Shown one piece after another: positions 16,555-23,395 of a DNA stretch of 64,000 nucleotides. This DNA comes from DASUWK01 sp036378435 (lineage in GTDB: Bacteria; Chloroflexota; Dormibacteria; Dormibacterales; Dormibacteraceae): assembly GCA_036378435.1 (NCBI GenBank), contig DASUWK010000023.1, positions 1-64,000 on the forward strand, written 5' to 3'. Each line of letters begins with the position of its first letter. The first letter of the stretch is position 1. The position numbers were made by a program, and so were the translations under genes. The notes below the pieces were generated by a model. It was not told where the DNA came from, searched no databases, and was given only the letters and a program-made list of their open reading frames with translations.

Positions 16555-16580
16555 CGGGTGCCGGCCGAGGCCGGCACCCG
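16555..16580 (-). terminator. Hairpin between the two SipW-type genes, possible attenuator
   Basis: CGGGTGCCGGCC (16555-16566) pairs perfectly with 16569-16580, leaving a 2-base loop. On the minus strand it falls 17 bases after the stop of the upstream surface gene and is followed by TACTTATT. It may partly terminate transcription before the Pro-Thr gene or protect the upstream mRNA. Confidence 0.5.
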
Positions 16581-16596
16581 CTGTGCTGCGTTTCTG

Positions 16597-17097
16597 CTAG
16601 CTGACCGAGACCGTGAAGGCCGGGGTGCTGCCCTGGCATGCGGTCTGGTTGGTACCGCTGTCGTTCAGCTGGATGGTGATGTCGCCGTACACCGTGTGAC
16701 CGCCCGGCACGATCGTGCCGGCGAGCTTGGTGACGTTGCTCGTGGCAAACCACGACGAGAGGCAGTTCGGGATCACGGTCCCGTCGTATGCCTTGGCGAA
16801 CCCGTTGCCGTCCTGGTTCATGGTCGGCACGACCGCAGTGATCTCCTGCGGGCCCTTGCCACTGTTCTGGATGGCGTATTCGGCGGTAACCGTAGAACCG
16901 TCGCCCGGGTACAGGGGTGCGGTGCTCTCGCCGACGATGGTGACGAGCCAGGGGCCGGTCGACCCGGTCTGCGTCTGCCAGCCGCCGGAACCGGTGACTC
17001 CGAAGTACGCGAACGCCGCGGTGCCAAGCGCCACGACCGACAGGGCGGCGACAGCCGCCATGGCGATCCGCTTGGGGGTGAAATGAAAAGTCTTCAC
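16597..17097 (-). CDS. SipW-type signal peptide surface protein
   Basis: A 166-residue exported protein. Signal region: basic FTPKRIA, hydrophobic core at about 12-29, then AFAYFGVTGSG, the same AYF-after-core layout as the next gene. The mature domain is beta-rich (YPGDGSTVTAEYAIQNSGKGPQEITAVVPTMNQDG) with two cysteines (C110-like in PNCLSSWF and in NQTACQGST) that may form a disulfide. It resembles the TasA/CalY-type fibre or alternating-sheet fold in outline only. Start GTG 17097 with AAGGAGA ribosome site. No sortase or SipW gene is in the window. Confidence 0.65.
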   Translation of the reverse strand: MKTFHFTPKRIAMAAVAALSVVALGTAAFAYFGVTGSGGWQTQTGSTGPWLVTIVGESTAPLYPGDGSTVTAEYAIQNSGKGPQEITAVVPTMNQDGNGFAKAYDGTVIPNCLSSWFATSNVTKLAGTIVPGGHTVYGDITIQLNDSGTNQTACQGSTPAFTVSVS

Positions 17098-17268
17098 GAG
17101 TGTCTCCTTGGATTACCTATTGATGATTCCGTCTGCCCTCGGCGCGCATCGAGGACACCCATGACGGTGACGACGCGGGACGGCAGCAGCCGGGCTGGCC
17201 TATGAAGATGGGTAAATTTTCTTTCGCTGGATCGCCCACAGGCCACTGGCAGGGCTCGGTGGATGCAT

Positions 17269-17291
17269 GCGACGTAATGTCGCGCTAATAT
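17269..17291 (+). promoter_or_regulatory. Candidate TetR operator and -10 element
   Basis: GCGAC (17269-17273) and GTCGC (17279-17283) form an inverted repeat with a 5-base centre, directly before a TAATAT (17286-17291) -10 candidate and 10 bases from the regulator's ATG. Two more ATGTCGC/ATGTCAC copies follow up to the start codon. The short distance suggests a nearly leaderless, autoregulated transcript. Confidence 0.4.
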
Positions 17292-17300
17292 GTCGCGGCA

Positions 17301-17906
17301 ATGTCACCACGCCGGTATCGCATGGACGGCCGTGCGGTGGCAACCGCCCGAACCCGCCACCGAATCGCCGGCGCCGCCGTATTGCTGCACTCCCAGCGGG
17401 GCATCGCGGCGACCAGCTGGGACGAGATCGCCGCGGCCGCGGGGGTCAACCGCGCCACGGTGTACAGGCACTTCCCGCGCCTCGAGGAGCTGGTCCCGGC
17501 CTGCGCTCGAATCGCGTTTGAGGCGATCGACTTGCCGGCTCCCGAACAGCTGCGCGCCGCCCTAGCGGACCTGCCTGACGCGGGAGCGCGGCTGGAGCGG
17601 ATCGTCCGCGAGTCCTGCGCCTGCTTCGAACGCGGGGCCGATTGGCTCCGCGCGGCGCGTCGCGAGGGGGACCTGGTGCCCTCGGTGGCCGAAGTGAACG
17701 CGCGGGTGTCAGCCGGGGCTTCCGCGCTCGTGGAGGCCGCCCTCGACGGCACCTTCGTGACCGACGACGCGCTGCGCCTGCTGTGCGTGTTGATCGATTT
17801 TCCGTTCTCGCAGCAATTGCGCGACGCGGGGATCCCGGCCGGCCGGGTCCCGGATGTGATCGCCAGGTTGGTGCGGCAAGTCCTTGCCGAGGAGGAAAGG
17901 CAGTGA
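17301..17906 (+). CDS. TetR family transcriptional regulator
   Basis: HTH region at about residues 20-60: AVLLHSQRGIAATSWDEIAAAAGVNRATVYRHFPRLEEL is a classic TetR DNA-binding domain. The C-terminal 130 residues form the effector domain. The cupin gene follows with a 4-base GTGA overlap, so it probably controls its own operon. Ligand unknown. Confidence 0.88.
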   Translation: MSPRRYRMDGRAVATARTRHRIAGAAVLLHSQRGIAATSWDEIAAAAGVNRATVYRHFPRLEELVPACARIAFEAIDLPAPEQLRAALADLPDAGARLERIVRESCACFERGADWLRAARREGDLVPSVAEVNARVSAGASALVEAALDGTFVTDDALRLLCVLIDFPFSQQLRDAGIPAGRVPDVIARLVRQVLAEEERQ

Positions 17907-18370
17907 ACGAGATCAGCTCACGAGCATTCGCGGTGGCCGACGGCGAAGGTCGCGCCACCTGGTTCGCCGGGGCGCTCATGGTGGAGAAAGCCGCCGGCGG
18001 CGGCTTCGACCTCCTCGACCAGACTGTGCCGCCCGACTACTCGCCGCCCCGGCACGTTCATCGACACGAGGACGAGGCGTGGTACCTGCTGGAGGGCGAG
18101 GCGACCTTCTGGTGCGGGGAGCAGACGCTGCAGGCCGAGCGCGGCGGCTTCGTGTTCTTGCCCCGGGGCGTCGAGCATTGCTTCAAGATCGGGCCGTCCG
18201 GCGCGCGCCTGCTCACCTTTACGTTTCCGTCAGGGTTCGCCCGCTTCGTCGAGGAGGCCGGCCGCCCCGCGGCTGAGCTCCGCGTGCCCGACCCCGAACC
18301 ACCTGACCCGGCGCGCCTGGGCGCGATCGCAGCAGGGCACGGAATCGACATCACCGGTCCGCCCGCCTGA
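17903..18370 (+). CDS. Cupin domain protein
   Basis: A single-domain cupin of 155 residues. Metal-binding residues are visible in PPRHVHRHEDEAWYLLEGEATFW (two histidines and a glutamate, about 52-68) and in FLPRGVEHCFKIG (histidine near 93). Start GTG 17903 overlaps the TetR stop by 4 bases. Small cupins of this kind act as dioxygenase-like enzymes or sugar/quercetin-binding proteins; the reaction here is unknown. The gene stops 10 bases before repeat copy 1. Confidence 0.85.
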   Translation: MNEISSRAFAVADGEGRATWFAGALMVEKAAGGGFDLLDQTVPPDYSPPRHVHRHEDEAWYLLEGEATFWCGEQTLQAERGGFVFLPRGVEHCFKIGPSGARLLTFTFPSGFARFVEEAGRPAAELRVPDPEPPDPARLGAIAAGHGIDITGPPA

Positions 18371-18380
18371 CCCCTACCCG

Positions 18381-18446
18381 CCGGCGCCGGCGCCGGCCTG
18401 GTCGGAATGCCGGCCGGACCAGGTGCGCGCCGGCGCCGGCCTGGTT
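18381..18446 (+). repeat. 66-base GC-rich dispersed repeat, copy 1
   Basis: Starts CCGGCGCCGGCGCCGG, then CCTGGTCGGAATGCCGG, CCGGACCAGGTGCGCGCC and ends GGCCTGGTT. CCTGG, CCAGG, CCTGG alternate, so several hairpins are possible. Outer flanks ACCCGCC and GGCGGG are also complementary. Same orientation as copies at 19537, 25358 and 28317. Lies between the cupin stop and the MarR stop. Confidence 0.85.
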
Positions 18447-18488
18447 CATGAGGCGGGCAGGTGCTTGAGCGCCTGAGAGGAATCGGGT

Positions 18489-19010
18489 CTAGCCAGGCAC
18501 CTCCCGGCGGCCCGGACGCGTCTGCCCGGCCGGGCCCCAGGCGATCGCGTCCTCGGCTGCAGGGCCGCCGGGGAGCGCCAGCCGCACCCGCCGGAGCGAC
18601 TCGGTGATCACCTCCGCTTCAGCGTCTCCGACCTGGTCGATGAACCACTTCCGCACGTTGGCATGGTGCACCTCCCTCGCCTTGGCCAGCACCTTCCTGC
18701 CCAGCGGCGCGAGGCTTACCACCTGGCCCCTGGCGTCTTCTGGATGCCCGTGCCGCGCGACCAGTCCGTCGCGCTGCATCCGGTCGAGCAGCCGTGAGAG
18801 CCCGCTCGGGCTCAGCAGGATCGCGTCCGCGAGGCGCTGAAAGCGCAGGCTGCCGCCGTTTCGATCCAGCTGCGCAAGGACGTCGAAGCGCGAGATCGTG
18901 ATGCCGACCCTCCGCTTGAGGTCCGCCTCCATGAGATCAAGGAGACGGCTCTGCGTGCGCAGCAGCGACATCCAGGCGTCCAGCCGACGCTCGAACGAGA
19001 GCGTATCCAT
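18489..19010 (-). CDS. MarR family transcriptional regulator
   Basis: A 173-residue winged-helix regulator. The MarR core is at about residues 30-130: ISRFDVLAQLDRNGGSLRFQRLADAILLSPSGLSRLLDRMQRDGLVARHGHPEDARGQVVSLAPLGRKVL, including the DxRxxxVxLT-like wing. It is divergent from a monooxygenase-like gene with two near-identical palindromes between them, so it very likely represses both. Inducer unknown. Confidence 0.9.
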   Translation of the reverse strand: MDTLSFERRLDAWMSLLRTQSRLLDLMEADLKRRVGITISRFDVLAQLDRNGGSLRFQRLADAILLSPSGLSRLLDRMQRDGLVARHGHPEDARGQVVSLAPLGRKVLAKAREVHHANVRKWFIDQVGDAEAEVITESLRRVRLALPGGPAAEDAIAWGPAGQTRPGRREVPG

Positions 19011-19034
19011 GCTCCTTGATTCTCCAAGAAATTA

Positions 19035-19076
19035 GTTGACATGGCAACGTCCCGCGACTATTGTTGCCATATCAAC
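19035..19076 (+). promoter_or_regulatory. Promoter with two MarR operators
   Basis: GTTGACATGGCAAC (19035-19048) and GTTGCCATATCAAC (19063-19076) are reverse complements of each other with one mismatch, and each has palindromic GTTG/CAAC ends. A promoter lies across them: TTGACA (19036-19041), 17 bases, TATTGT (19059-19064), reading into the monooxygenase-like gene. Operator 1 covers the -35, operator 2 the -10 edge, an arrangement expected for repression. Confidence 0.8.
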
Positions 19077-19110
19077 AAAGTCGGCATCTGCCGATCATGA
19101 GGAGGAAGGC

Positions 19111-19404
19111 ATGTCCAAGGCCATCGTTCACGTGCACCACAGGGTCGAGAGCTATGACACCTGGAGGCCGTTTTTCGACGAGCACCGCCGGGTCCGCGAG
19201 CAGCACGGGGCCACAGGCCACCGCGTTTACAAGGTCGCGGGCGACCCCAACGACATCGTGATCGTCAACGAGTTCGCGAGCGCCGAAGGCGCGAAAGCGT
19301 TCGCCGCCGACCCGAGCCTCCGCTCGATCATGGGCAGCGCGGGCGTGGTCGGCGCGCCGGAGGTGCTGTTCCTCGACGAGCCGGAGGTGGCCACCTACCG
19401 CTGA
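19111..19404 (+). CDS. ABM/dimeric alpha-beta barrel protein
   Basis: A 97-residue single-domain protein with the ferredoxin-like pattern of antibiotic biosynthesis monooxygenase (ABM) or cyclase-like proteins: KAIVHVHHRVESYDTWRPFFDEH, GHRVYKVAGDPNDIVIVNEFASAEGAKAF. Ribosome site GAGGAGGAAGG precedes ATG 19111. It is under a promoter with two MarR operators. The substrate is unknown; members often handle quinones or toxic aromatic molecules, which would fit MarR control. Confidence 0.75.
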   Translation: MSKAIVHVHHRVESYDTWRPFFDEHRRVREQHGATGHRVYKVAGDPNDIVIVNEFASAEGAKAFAADPSLRSIMGSAGVVGAPEVLFLDEPEVATYR

Positions 19405-19446
19405 GGTCCGTCCGATTCGTGCCGCGGAGCCCGAAGGCCAGGGTGG

Positions 19447-19536
19447 TGGGCCGGAGAGGAATCGAACCTCTGGCCTCGGGCTCCTCAGGCACCCGCTCTG
19501 AGTGGTGCGCCTGGGCGCCAACGCGCCAACCCGCCC
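19447..19536 (-). pseudogene. tRNA-like sequence, probably a decayed tRNA
   Basis: Reading the minus strand, a perfect T arm (AGAGG-TTCGATT-CCTCT), a 3' acceptor strand CCGGCCC, discriminator A and encoded CCA (plus 19444-19446) are present. A possible 5' acceptor GGGCGGG (19530-19536) pairs in 6 of 7 positions, giving a 90-base molecule. The anticodon arm (loop CTGAGGA, anticodon GAG) has only 3 of 5 stem pairs and the D arm is poor. The 25 bases around the T arm are identical to the intact tRNA-Arg at 28412. The 5' end borders repeat copy 2. Confidence 0.45.
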
Positions 19537-19641
19537 GCGCCGGCGCCGGCCTGGTGGAATGCCGGCCGGACCAGGTGCGCGCCGGCGCCGGCCTGGTCGG
19601 AATGCCGGCCGGACCAGGTGCGCGCCGGCGCCGGCCTGGTT
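19537..19641 (+). repeat. GC-rich dispersed repeat, copy 2 (tandemly expanded)
   Basis: Same element as 18381-18446 but with the internal 43-base unit (CCTGGTCGGAATGCCGG to GCGCCGG) present twice; the first unit lacks one base. Ends GGCCTGGTT as in the other copies. Located between the tRNA-like sequence and the iclR stop. Confidence 0.85.
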
Positions 19642-19654
19642 GAGGGGGCGAACG

Positions 19655-20458
19655 TCAGGGCTCGGCGGTGTAGGGCCACCGCGGAGCGCCAAGCTCGCGC
19701 GACACCGCGCGGGCGCTCTCTGTAACCGCTGCGGCGACGCCTTTGGCAAGACCCCGATTGAAGAGCCTCTCGGTGGCATCCACGACTCCGATCGCGCCGA
19801 TCGGCTGGCCACCATGGTCGAAGATCGGCGCCGCCGCGCTGGACTCCCCAAGCACCGCCTCGTCGCGCTCGACGGCCAAGCCCTGCTCGGCGACCCGGCC
19901 CAGCTCGCGGCGTAGGGCATCCCCCGCCAGCGTCGACTTGGTCAGCTTCGGCAAGGGCTCCGACATCAGGTCATCCACCACGCGGGGAGGCGCGAAAGCC
20001 AGGATCGCCTTGCCCAAGGCGCTCGCGTGCAGTGGCAGTTGGAGGCCGACCTCGGGCACCCCAAAACCGGCGTCCGGCCTGAAGACGTGGTGAACGATCA
20101 CGACGCCAGCTCCATGCATCACTCCGACCCGGACCGCGGCGCCCGAACGCGCGGCCAGCCGTTCGGCGTGTACGACAGAGCGGGCCCTGAGCTCGTTCAG
20201 ATCGAGATAGGAGTAGCCCAACTGCAGCAGGCCCGGGCCGAGCTGGTATTTGTCGGAGTGCCTGTCCTGCTCGACGAAGCCATGGGCCTGGAGCGTCTGC
20301 AGGAGTCCGTGCACGGTCGGCCGCGCCAGGTTCAGGCGTTCCGCCAGCTCGCTCACCCCCAGGCGCCGTGGCCCGCTCGCGAGCGCCCTCAGGATTGCCG
20401 CGGCTCGATCGATGGACTGGATCGATGCGCGCCGTTCAGGCGTTTCTTGATTCGGCAT
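19655..20458 (-). CDS. IclR family regulator of the dihydroxyacetone/glycerol module
   Basis: A 267-residue IclR protein: winged helix at about residues 10-75 (SIQSIDRAAAILRALASGPRRLGVSELAERLNLARPTVHGLLQTL) and an effector domain with GVMHGAGVVIVHHV, LPLHASALGKAILAF and FDHGGQPIGAIGVVDATERL. It is divergent from dhaM (64 bases). A palindrome overlapping its own start (20449-20467) recurs before the glycerol facilitator gene, so it probably controls both and itself. Effector likely a glycerol or dihydroxyacetone metabolite (inference). Confidence 0.9.
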   Translation of the reverse strand: MPNQETPERRASIQSIDRAAAILRALASGPRRLGVSELAERLNLARPTVHGLLQTLQAHGFVEQDRHSDKYQLGPGLLQLGYSYLDLNELRARSVVHAERLAARSGAAVRVGVMHGAGVVIVHHVFRPDAGFGVPEVGLQLPLHASALGKAILAFAPPRVVDDLMSEPLPKLTKSTLAGDALRRELGRVAEQGLAVERDEAVLGESSAAAPIFDHGGQPIGAIGVVDATERLFNRGLAKGVAAAVTESARAVSRELGAPRWPYTAEP

Positions 20459-20467
20459 TGCTGAATC
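20449..20467. promoter_or_regulatory. Candidate IclR operator at iclR start
   Basis: GATTCGGCATTGCTGAATC has 5-base complementary ends and contains TTCGGCATT-N3-GAA, which is identical in 12 fixed positions to the element before the facilitator gene (TTCGGCATT-ATC-GAA). It covers the iclR start codon (20456-20458), suggesting autoregulation. Confidence 0.55.
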
Positions 20468-20522
20468 CCTGTCGGCAGTGTAGACTACGCGCCAGAATTT
20501 CGGTTCCGTTCAGGAGGGCGGA

Positions 20523-20909
20523 TTGGTCGGGATTGTACTGGTGTCTCACAGCTCCGAGTTGGCCCGTGGACTGGGTTCCTTGCTGGGCCAGGTCGCCGGG
20601 CTGGAGGTGCGCATCGAATGCGCGGGCGGCGGGTCTCACGACGAGCTGGGCACCGACGCCGAGGCGGTACTGGCGGCGGTCGAGCGCGCGGAAACCGGCG
20701 ACGGGGTGGTGGTCTTGGCCGACCTCGGCAGCTCTGTCCTGACGGTGAGGCACCTCCTGGACGAGGGAACCCTGAACGGACACGTGCGGCTGGCGGACGC
20801 CCCCCTGGTGGAAGGCGCGATGGCCGCGGCCGTGGTCGCCTCGATGGGGATGGACCTGGAATCCGTTCGGCAAGCCGCGGAGGACGCTTGGAATGCCCGC
20901 AAGCTCTGA
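20523..20909 (+). CDS. dhaM: Dihydroxyacetone kinase phosphotransfer subunit DhaM (EIIA-Man domain)
   Basis: A single EIIA-mannose-type domain of 128 residues with the phosphorylated histidine at residue 9 (IVLVSHSSEL), GTDAEAV and VLADLGSSVLTV segments. It receives phosphate from HPr and rephosphorylates ADP bound to DhaL. In many bacteria DhaM is fused to HPr and part of enzyme I; here it stands alone, with separate HPr and enzyme I genes adjacent. Start is TTG 20523 with AGGAGG at 20512-20517. The 3' end overlaps the HPr gene by 17 bases. Confidence 0.9.
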   Translation: MVGIVLVSHSSELARGLGSLLGQVAGLEVRIECAGGGSHDELGTDAEAVLAAVERAETGDGVVVLADLGSSVLTVRHLLDEGTLNGHVRLADAPLVEGAMAAAVVASMGMDLESVRQAAEDAWNARKL

Positions 20910-21162
20910 GACCGAGGTCCGGCTCCCCGCGGGCGTGGCCCTGCATGCCCGGCCCGCCGGCCAGTTCGTGAAGACTGCCATGCAGTTTCGGTCACAGGTG
21001 TGGGTGGCGGCGGGCAAGAAGGCCGTGAACGCCAAGAGCATCCTGGCGGTGCTCGGGCTCGGCGCCCAGGGCGGGACAGCGCTGACGCTGAGCGCGGAAG
21101 GTGACGACGCGCAGGCGGCGCTCGTCGCGCTGGCCGCCTGCGTCAGCTCGCTGGTCGAGTAG
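20893..21162 (+). CDS. HPr phosphocarrier protein
   Basis: An 89-residue HPr with active-site histidine in LHARPAG (about residue 18) and the regulatory-serine region NAKSILAVLGLGAQGG (serine about 49). It carries phosphate from enzyme I to DhaM. It overlaps dhaM (17 bases) and is convergent with the enzyme I gene with a 20-base overlap of coding ends. A presumed helper of the Dha system because no sugar-specific PTS permease is in the window. Confidence 0.92.
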   Translation: MPASSETEVRLPAGVALHARPAGQFVKTAMQFRSQVWVAAGKKAVNAKSILAVLGLGAQGGTALTLSAEGDDAQAALVALAACVSSLVE

Positions 21163-22732
21163 CCCGCGCGGGCCCGTCGCACGCCCGCACCAGGTTCCGT
21201 ACCTCCCCCACCCTTGCCGCGCCGACGCTGAGCTCGTCGGCGCCGAGGCCGACCAGGATGGGTACCAGCTCGGGGTCCGAGGCCGCCTCGCCGCAGACTT
21301 CTACGGGGATGCCGGCGCGGTGCGCCGCGCTAATGCTCCGCTCGATCAGCCGCAGCACCGCCGGATGGCCGGTGGGCGAGCTGGCGGCCGATTCGCGGTC
21401 GAAGCCCAGGACGAGCTGCGTCAGGTCATTGGTGCCGAGACTGAGAAAGTCCGAGCACGCGGCGATGCGGTCGGCGCCTTCAGCTGCCTCCGGGGTCTCG
21501 ATCATCGGCCCCAGCAGCGGCGCCGGCCGGCCTCGCAGCTCCCCGGCGAGCGCCTCACGGACCGCCGTCAGCTGCTCCACGCGAGTGACCATCGGCACGA
21601 GGATGCGAACCTGGGCGCCGGCGGCGGCGTCCAGGATGCCGCGCAGCTGAGCGCGAAGGGCCGGCGGCGCCTCCAGCAAGAGCTCAACTCCCCGCTTGGG
21701 CGTGCCCGTAAGGAACGGCGGCGTCTTGTCTCCCCCGAAGTCCAGGAGCCGCACCGTTGCGATACGCCCGCCGAGCTGGCGCAGGAGGGGCTCGAGGAAG
21801 CGCCGGTGACGGTCCGCACCGGGCCACTCGCCGGCGTCCAAGAACAGCAGCTCTGTGCGCAGCAGGCCCACGCCCTCGGCGCCCTGCGCAAGCGCCTCGG
21901 CGATCTCCGCGGCTGTCGTCGCGTTCGCCAGGACCCGCACGTGCCGGCCGTAGCGTGTGACCGCCGGCTCTTCCCGCCGGGCTACAGCTTCAGCCCGCGC
22001 ACGGCGCCGGCGCGCTGCGTCACGCTCAGCCTCGGCCACTCGAGCTGGGGCGGGATCGAGGATCGCCGTGCCGGCCGTCCCGTCGACGACTATCGGCGCG
22101 CCGTCGGCCACGGTCAGCAGTTCGGGTCCGGCACCGACCACCATGGGGATGCCAAGCGAGCGGGCAACGATGGCCGCATGTGCCGTGACTCCTCCCGCGG
22201 CCAGCACGATTCCGCGCACCCCCGCGACCAGCTCGACGACGTCGGCGGGGCCGAGACTGTCCGCTACGACGACGCCTTCGGCCGAGGCGCCGACCGTGCC
22301 GGTCACTGCCATCGCCGCCCGGCGGCCCACGCTGCGGACGTCGTCAGCCCGCTCGGCCAGGAGCGGGTCGTCCAGCGCCGCCAGCCGGCTCGCCAGCAAG
22401 CTGCTCGCCTTCAGCAGGGCCGGCGCAGCGCGGCGCCCTTCTCGCGTCAAGCGAGAGACCTCCTCAGCCAGGTCCGGATCCCGCGCCATCAGGGCTCCCG
22501 TCGCGACGATCTCCGCCTCGGTGTCGCGGCCGGCAGCTCGAAGCTCCTCCGCCAGTTCCTCCACGCGGGCGGCACAGCTTTCCAAGGCCGCCAGGGCGAG
22601 CTTCCCCTCCCCGGCCCGGTCAGGCTCGGCGACAAGCTCGAGAGGGCCGGCCGCCACCAAGTCGAAGCGGACCACACGACCTGCGACCAGGCCGGGCGCC
22701 GCGGCGAACCCACGCAGGGCCCGCTCGGCCAT
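21143..22732 (-). CDS. ptsI: PEP-protein phosphotransferase, enzyme I of the PTS
   Basis: A 529-residue enzyme I. The phospho-histidine is in GGVTAHAAIVARSLGIPMVVG (about residue 186); the PEP-binding domain has GVGLLRTELLF, RTLDFGGDK-like VRLLDFGGDKTPPF, ILVPMVTRVEQL, FLSLGTNDLTQLVLGFDR and VEVCGEAASDPELVPILVGLGADELSV with the active cysteine-region. Slightly shorter than E. coli PtsI but complete. Its start and the dhaL stop overlap by one base (TGATG), so dhaK-dhaL-ptsI is one transcript. Confidence 0.92.
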   Translation of the reverse strand: MAERALRGFAAAPGLVAGRVVRFDLVAAGPLELVAEPDRAGEGKLALAALESCAARVEELAEELRAAGRDTEAEIVATGALMARDPDLAEEVSRLTREGRRAAPALLKASSLLASRLAALDDPLLAERADDVRSVGRRAAMAVTGTVGASAEGVVVADSLGPADVVELVAGVRGIVLAAGGVTAHAAIVARSLGIPMVVGAGPELLTVADGAPIVVDGTAGTAILDPAPARVAEAERDAARRRRARAEAVARREEPAVTRYGRHVRVLANATTAAEIAEALAQGAEGVGLLRTELLFLDAGEWPGADRHRRFLEPLLRQLGGRIATVRLLDFGGDKTPPFLTGTPKRGVELLLEAPPALRAQLRGILDAAAGAQVRILVPMVTRVEQLTAVREALAGELRGRPAPLLGPMIETPEAAEGADRIAACSDFLSLGTNDLTQLVLGFDRESAASSPTGHPAVLRLIERSISAAHRAGIPVEVCGEAASDPELVPILVGLGADELSVGAARVGEVRNLVRACDGPARATRPAS

Positions 22733-23364
22733 CAGCCTGCCTCTCCGACCGCCTTCTCGAGAGCGCGCAGGATCAGGGCGGTCGAGGTGGCGCCCGGGTC
22801 CTGGTGGCCGATCGACCGTTCGCCGAGGTATGACGCACGGCCCTTCCGGGCCTGCATCGGCGTGGTCGCGTGCATGCCCGCCTCCGCCGCAGCGGCCGCG
22901 ACGGCCAGCGAGGGTGTCAGGTCGTGCCCGGCGGCCAGCGACTCGCGGAGGGCGGCGACCGCCGGCTCCAGCGCGTCCACCATCGTCTTGTCGCCCACCT
23001 CCGCCTGGCCTAGATCCTTGATCGCGGCCAGCGCAGCTTCGAGCAGCGCGACCAGCGCGGGACCCTCGAAGCTGGAGGCGTCACCAAGCGTGCGCCCGGC
23101 GCTACGCAGAGCCGAGCCCCAAAGCGGGCCGCTAGCACCGCCGACTGTCGAGACCAGCGTCTTCCCGGCCAGGCTCAACAGCCTGCCGGGAGGAGCCCCC
23201 ACCTCGCCATCCAGGGCCTGGACCACGGCGGCGAAGCCACGCTGCATGTTGGTGCCGTGGTCGCCGTCACCGATGGCGGCGTCCAGCTGCACCAGGTAGT
23301 CGCGCTCGGCGGTGACCGAGCTCTCGACCTCGCGCATCCAGGTGGTTATCACGGCCGCGTCCAT
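22732..23364 (-). CDS. dhaL: Dihydroxyacetone kinase ADP-binding subunit DhaL
   Basis: A 210-residue DhaL: magnesium/nucleotide motif DAAIGDGDHGTNMQRG (about residues 28-43), GGASGPLWG at about 78, and GDKTMVDALEPA and GRASYLGERSIGHQDPGA near the end. It holds ADP as a fixed cofactor and passes phosphate to dihydroxyacetone on DhaK. Start ATG 23364; the extension to 23436 is not conserved in character. Follows dhaK by 31 bases. Confidence 0.93.
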   Translation of the reverse strand: MDAAVITTWMREVESSVTAERDYLVQLDAAIGDGDHGTNMQRGFAAVVQALDGEVGAPPGRLLSLAGKTLVSTVGGASGPLWGSALRSAGRTLGDASSFEGPALVALLEAALAAIKDLGQAEVGDKTMVDALEPAVAALRESLAAGHDLTPSLAVAAAAAEAGMHATTPMQARKGRASYLGERSIGHQDPGATSTALILRALEKAVGEAG

Positions 23365-23395
23365 GGCTCTGGTGGTGATCAAAGGTAACGGTCCC

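Noticed and set aside
19447..19536. Functional class II tRNA-Leu (GAG)
   Set aside because: The acceptor pairs at 6 of 7 positions and the length of 90 fits, but the anticodon and D arms do not fold and there is no long variable arm; kept as a probable pseudogene.
18381..19641. CRISPR-like array from GCCGGC repeats
   Set aside because: Unit spacing is irregular, no unique spacers of equal length, and no cas genes are in the window.
21101..23299. 732-codon plus-strand frame
   Set aside because: Antisense to ptsI and dhaL, both of which show complete conserved motifs; a mirror frame of G+C-rich coding DNA.
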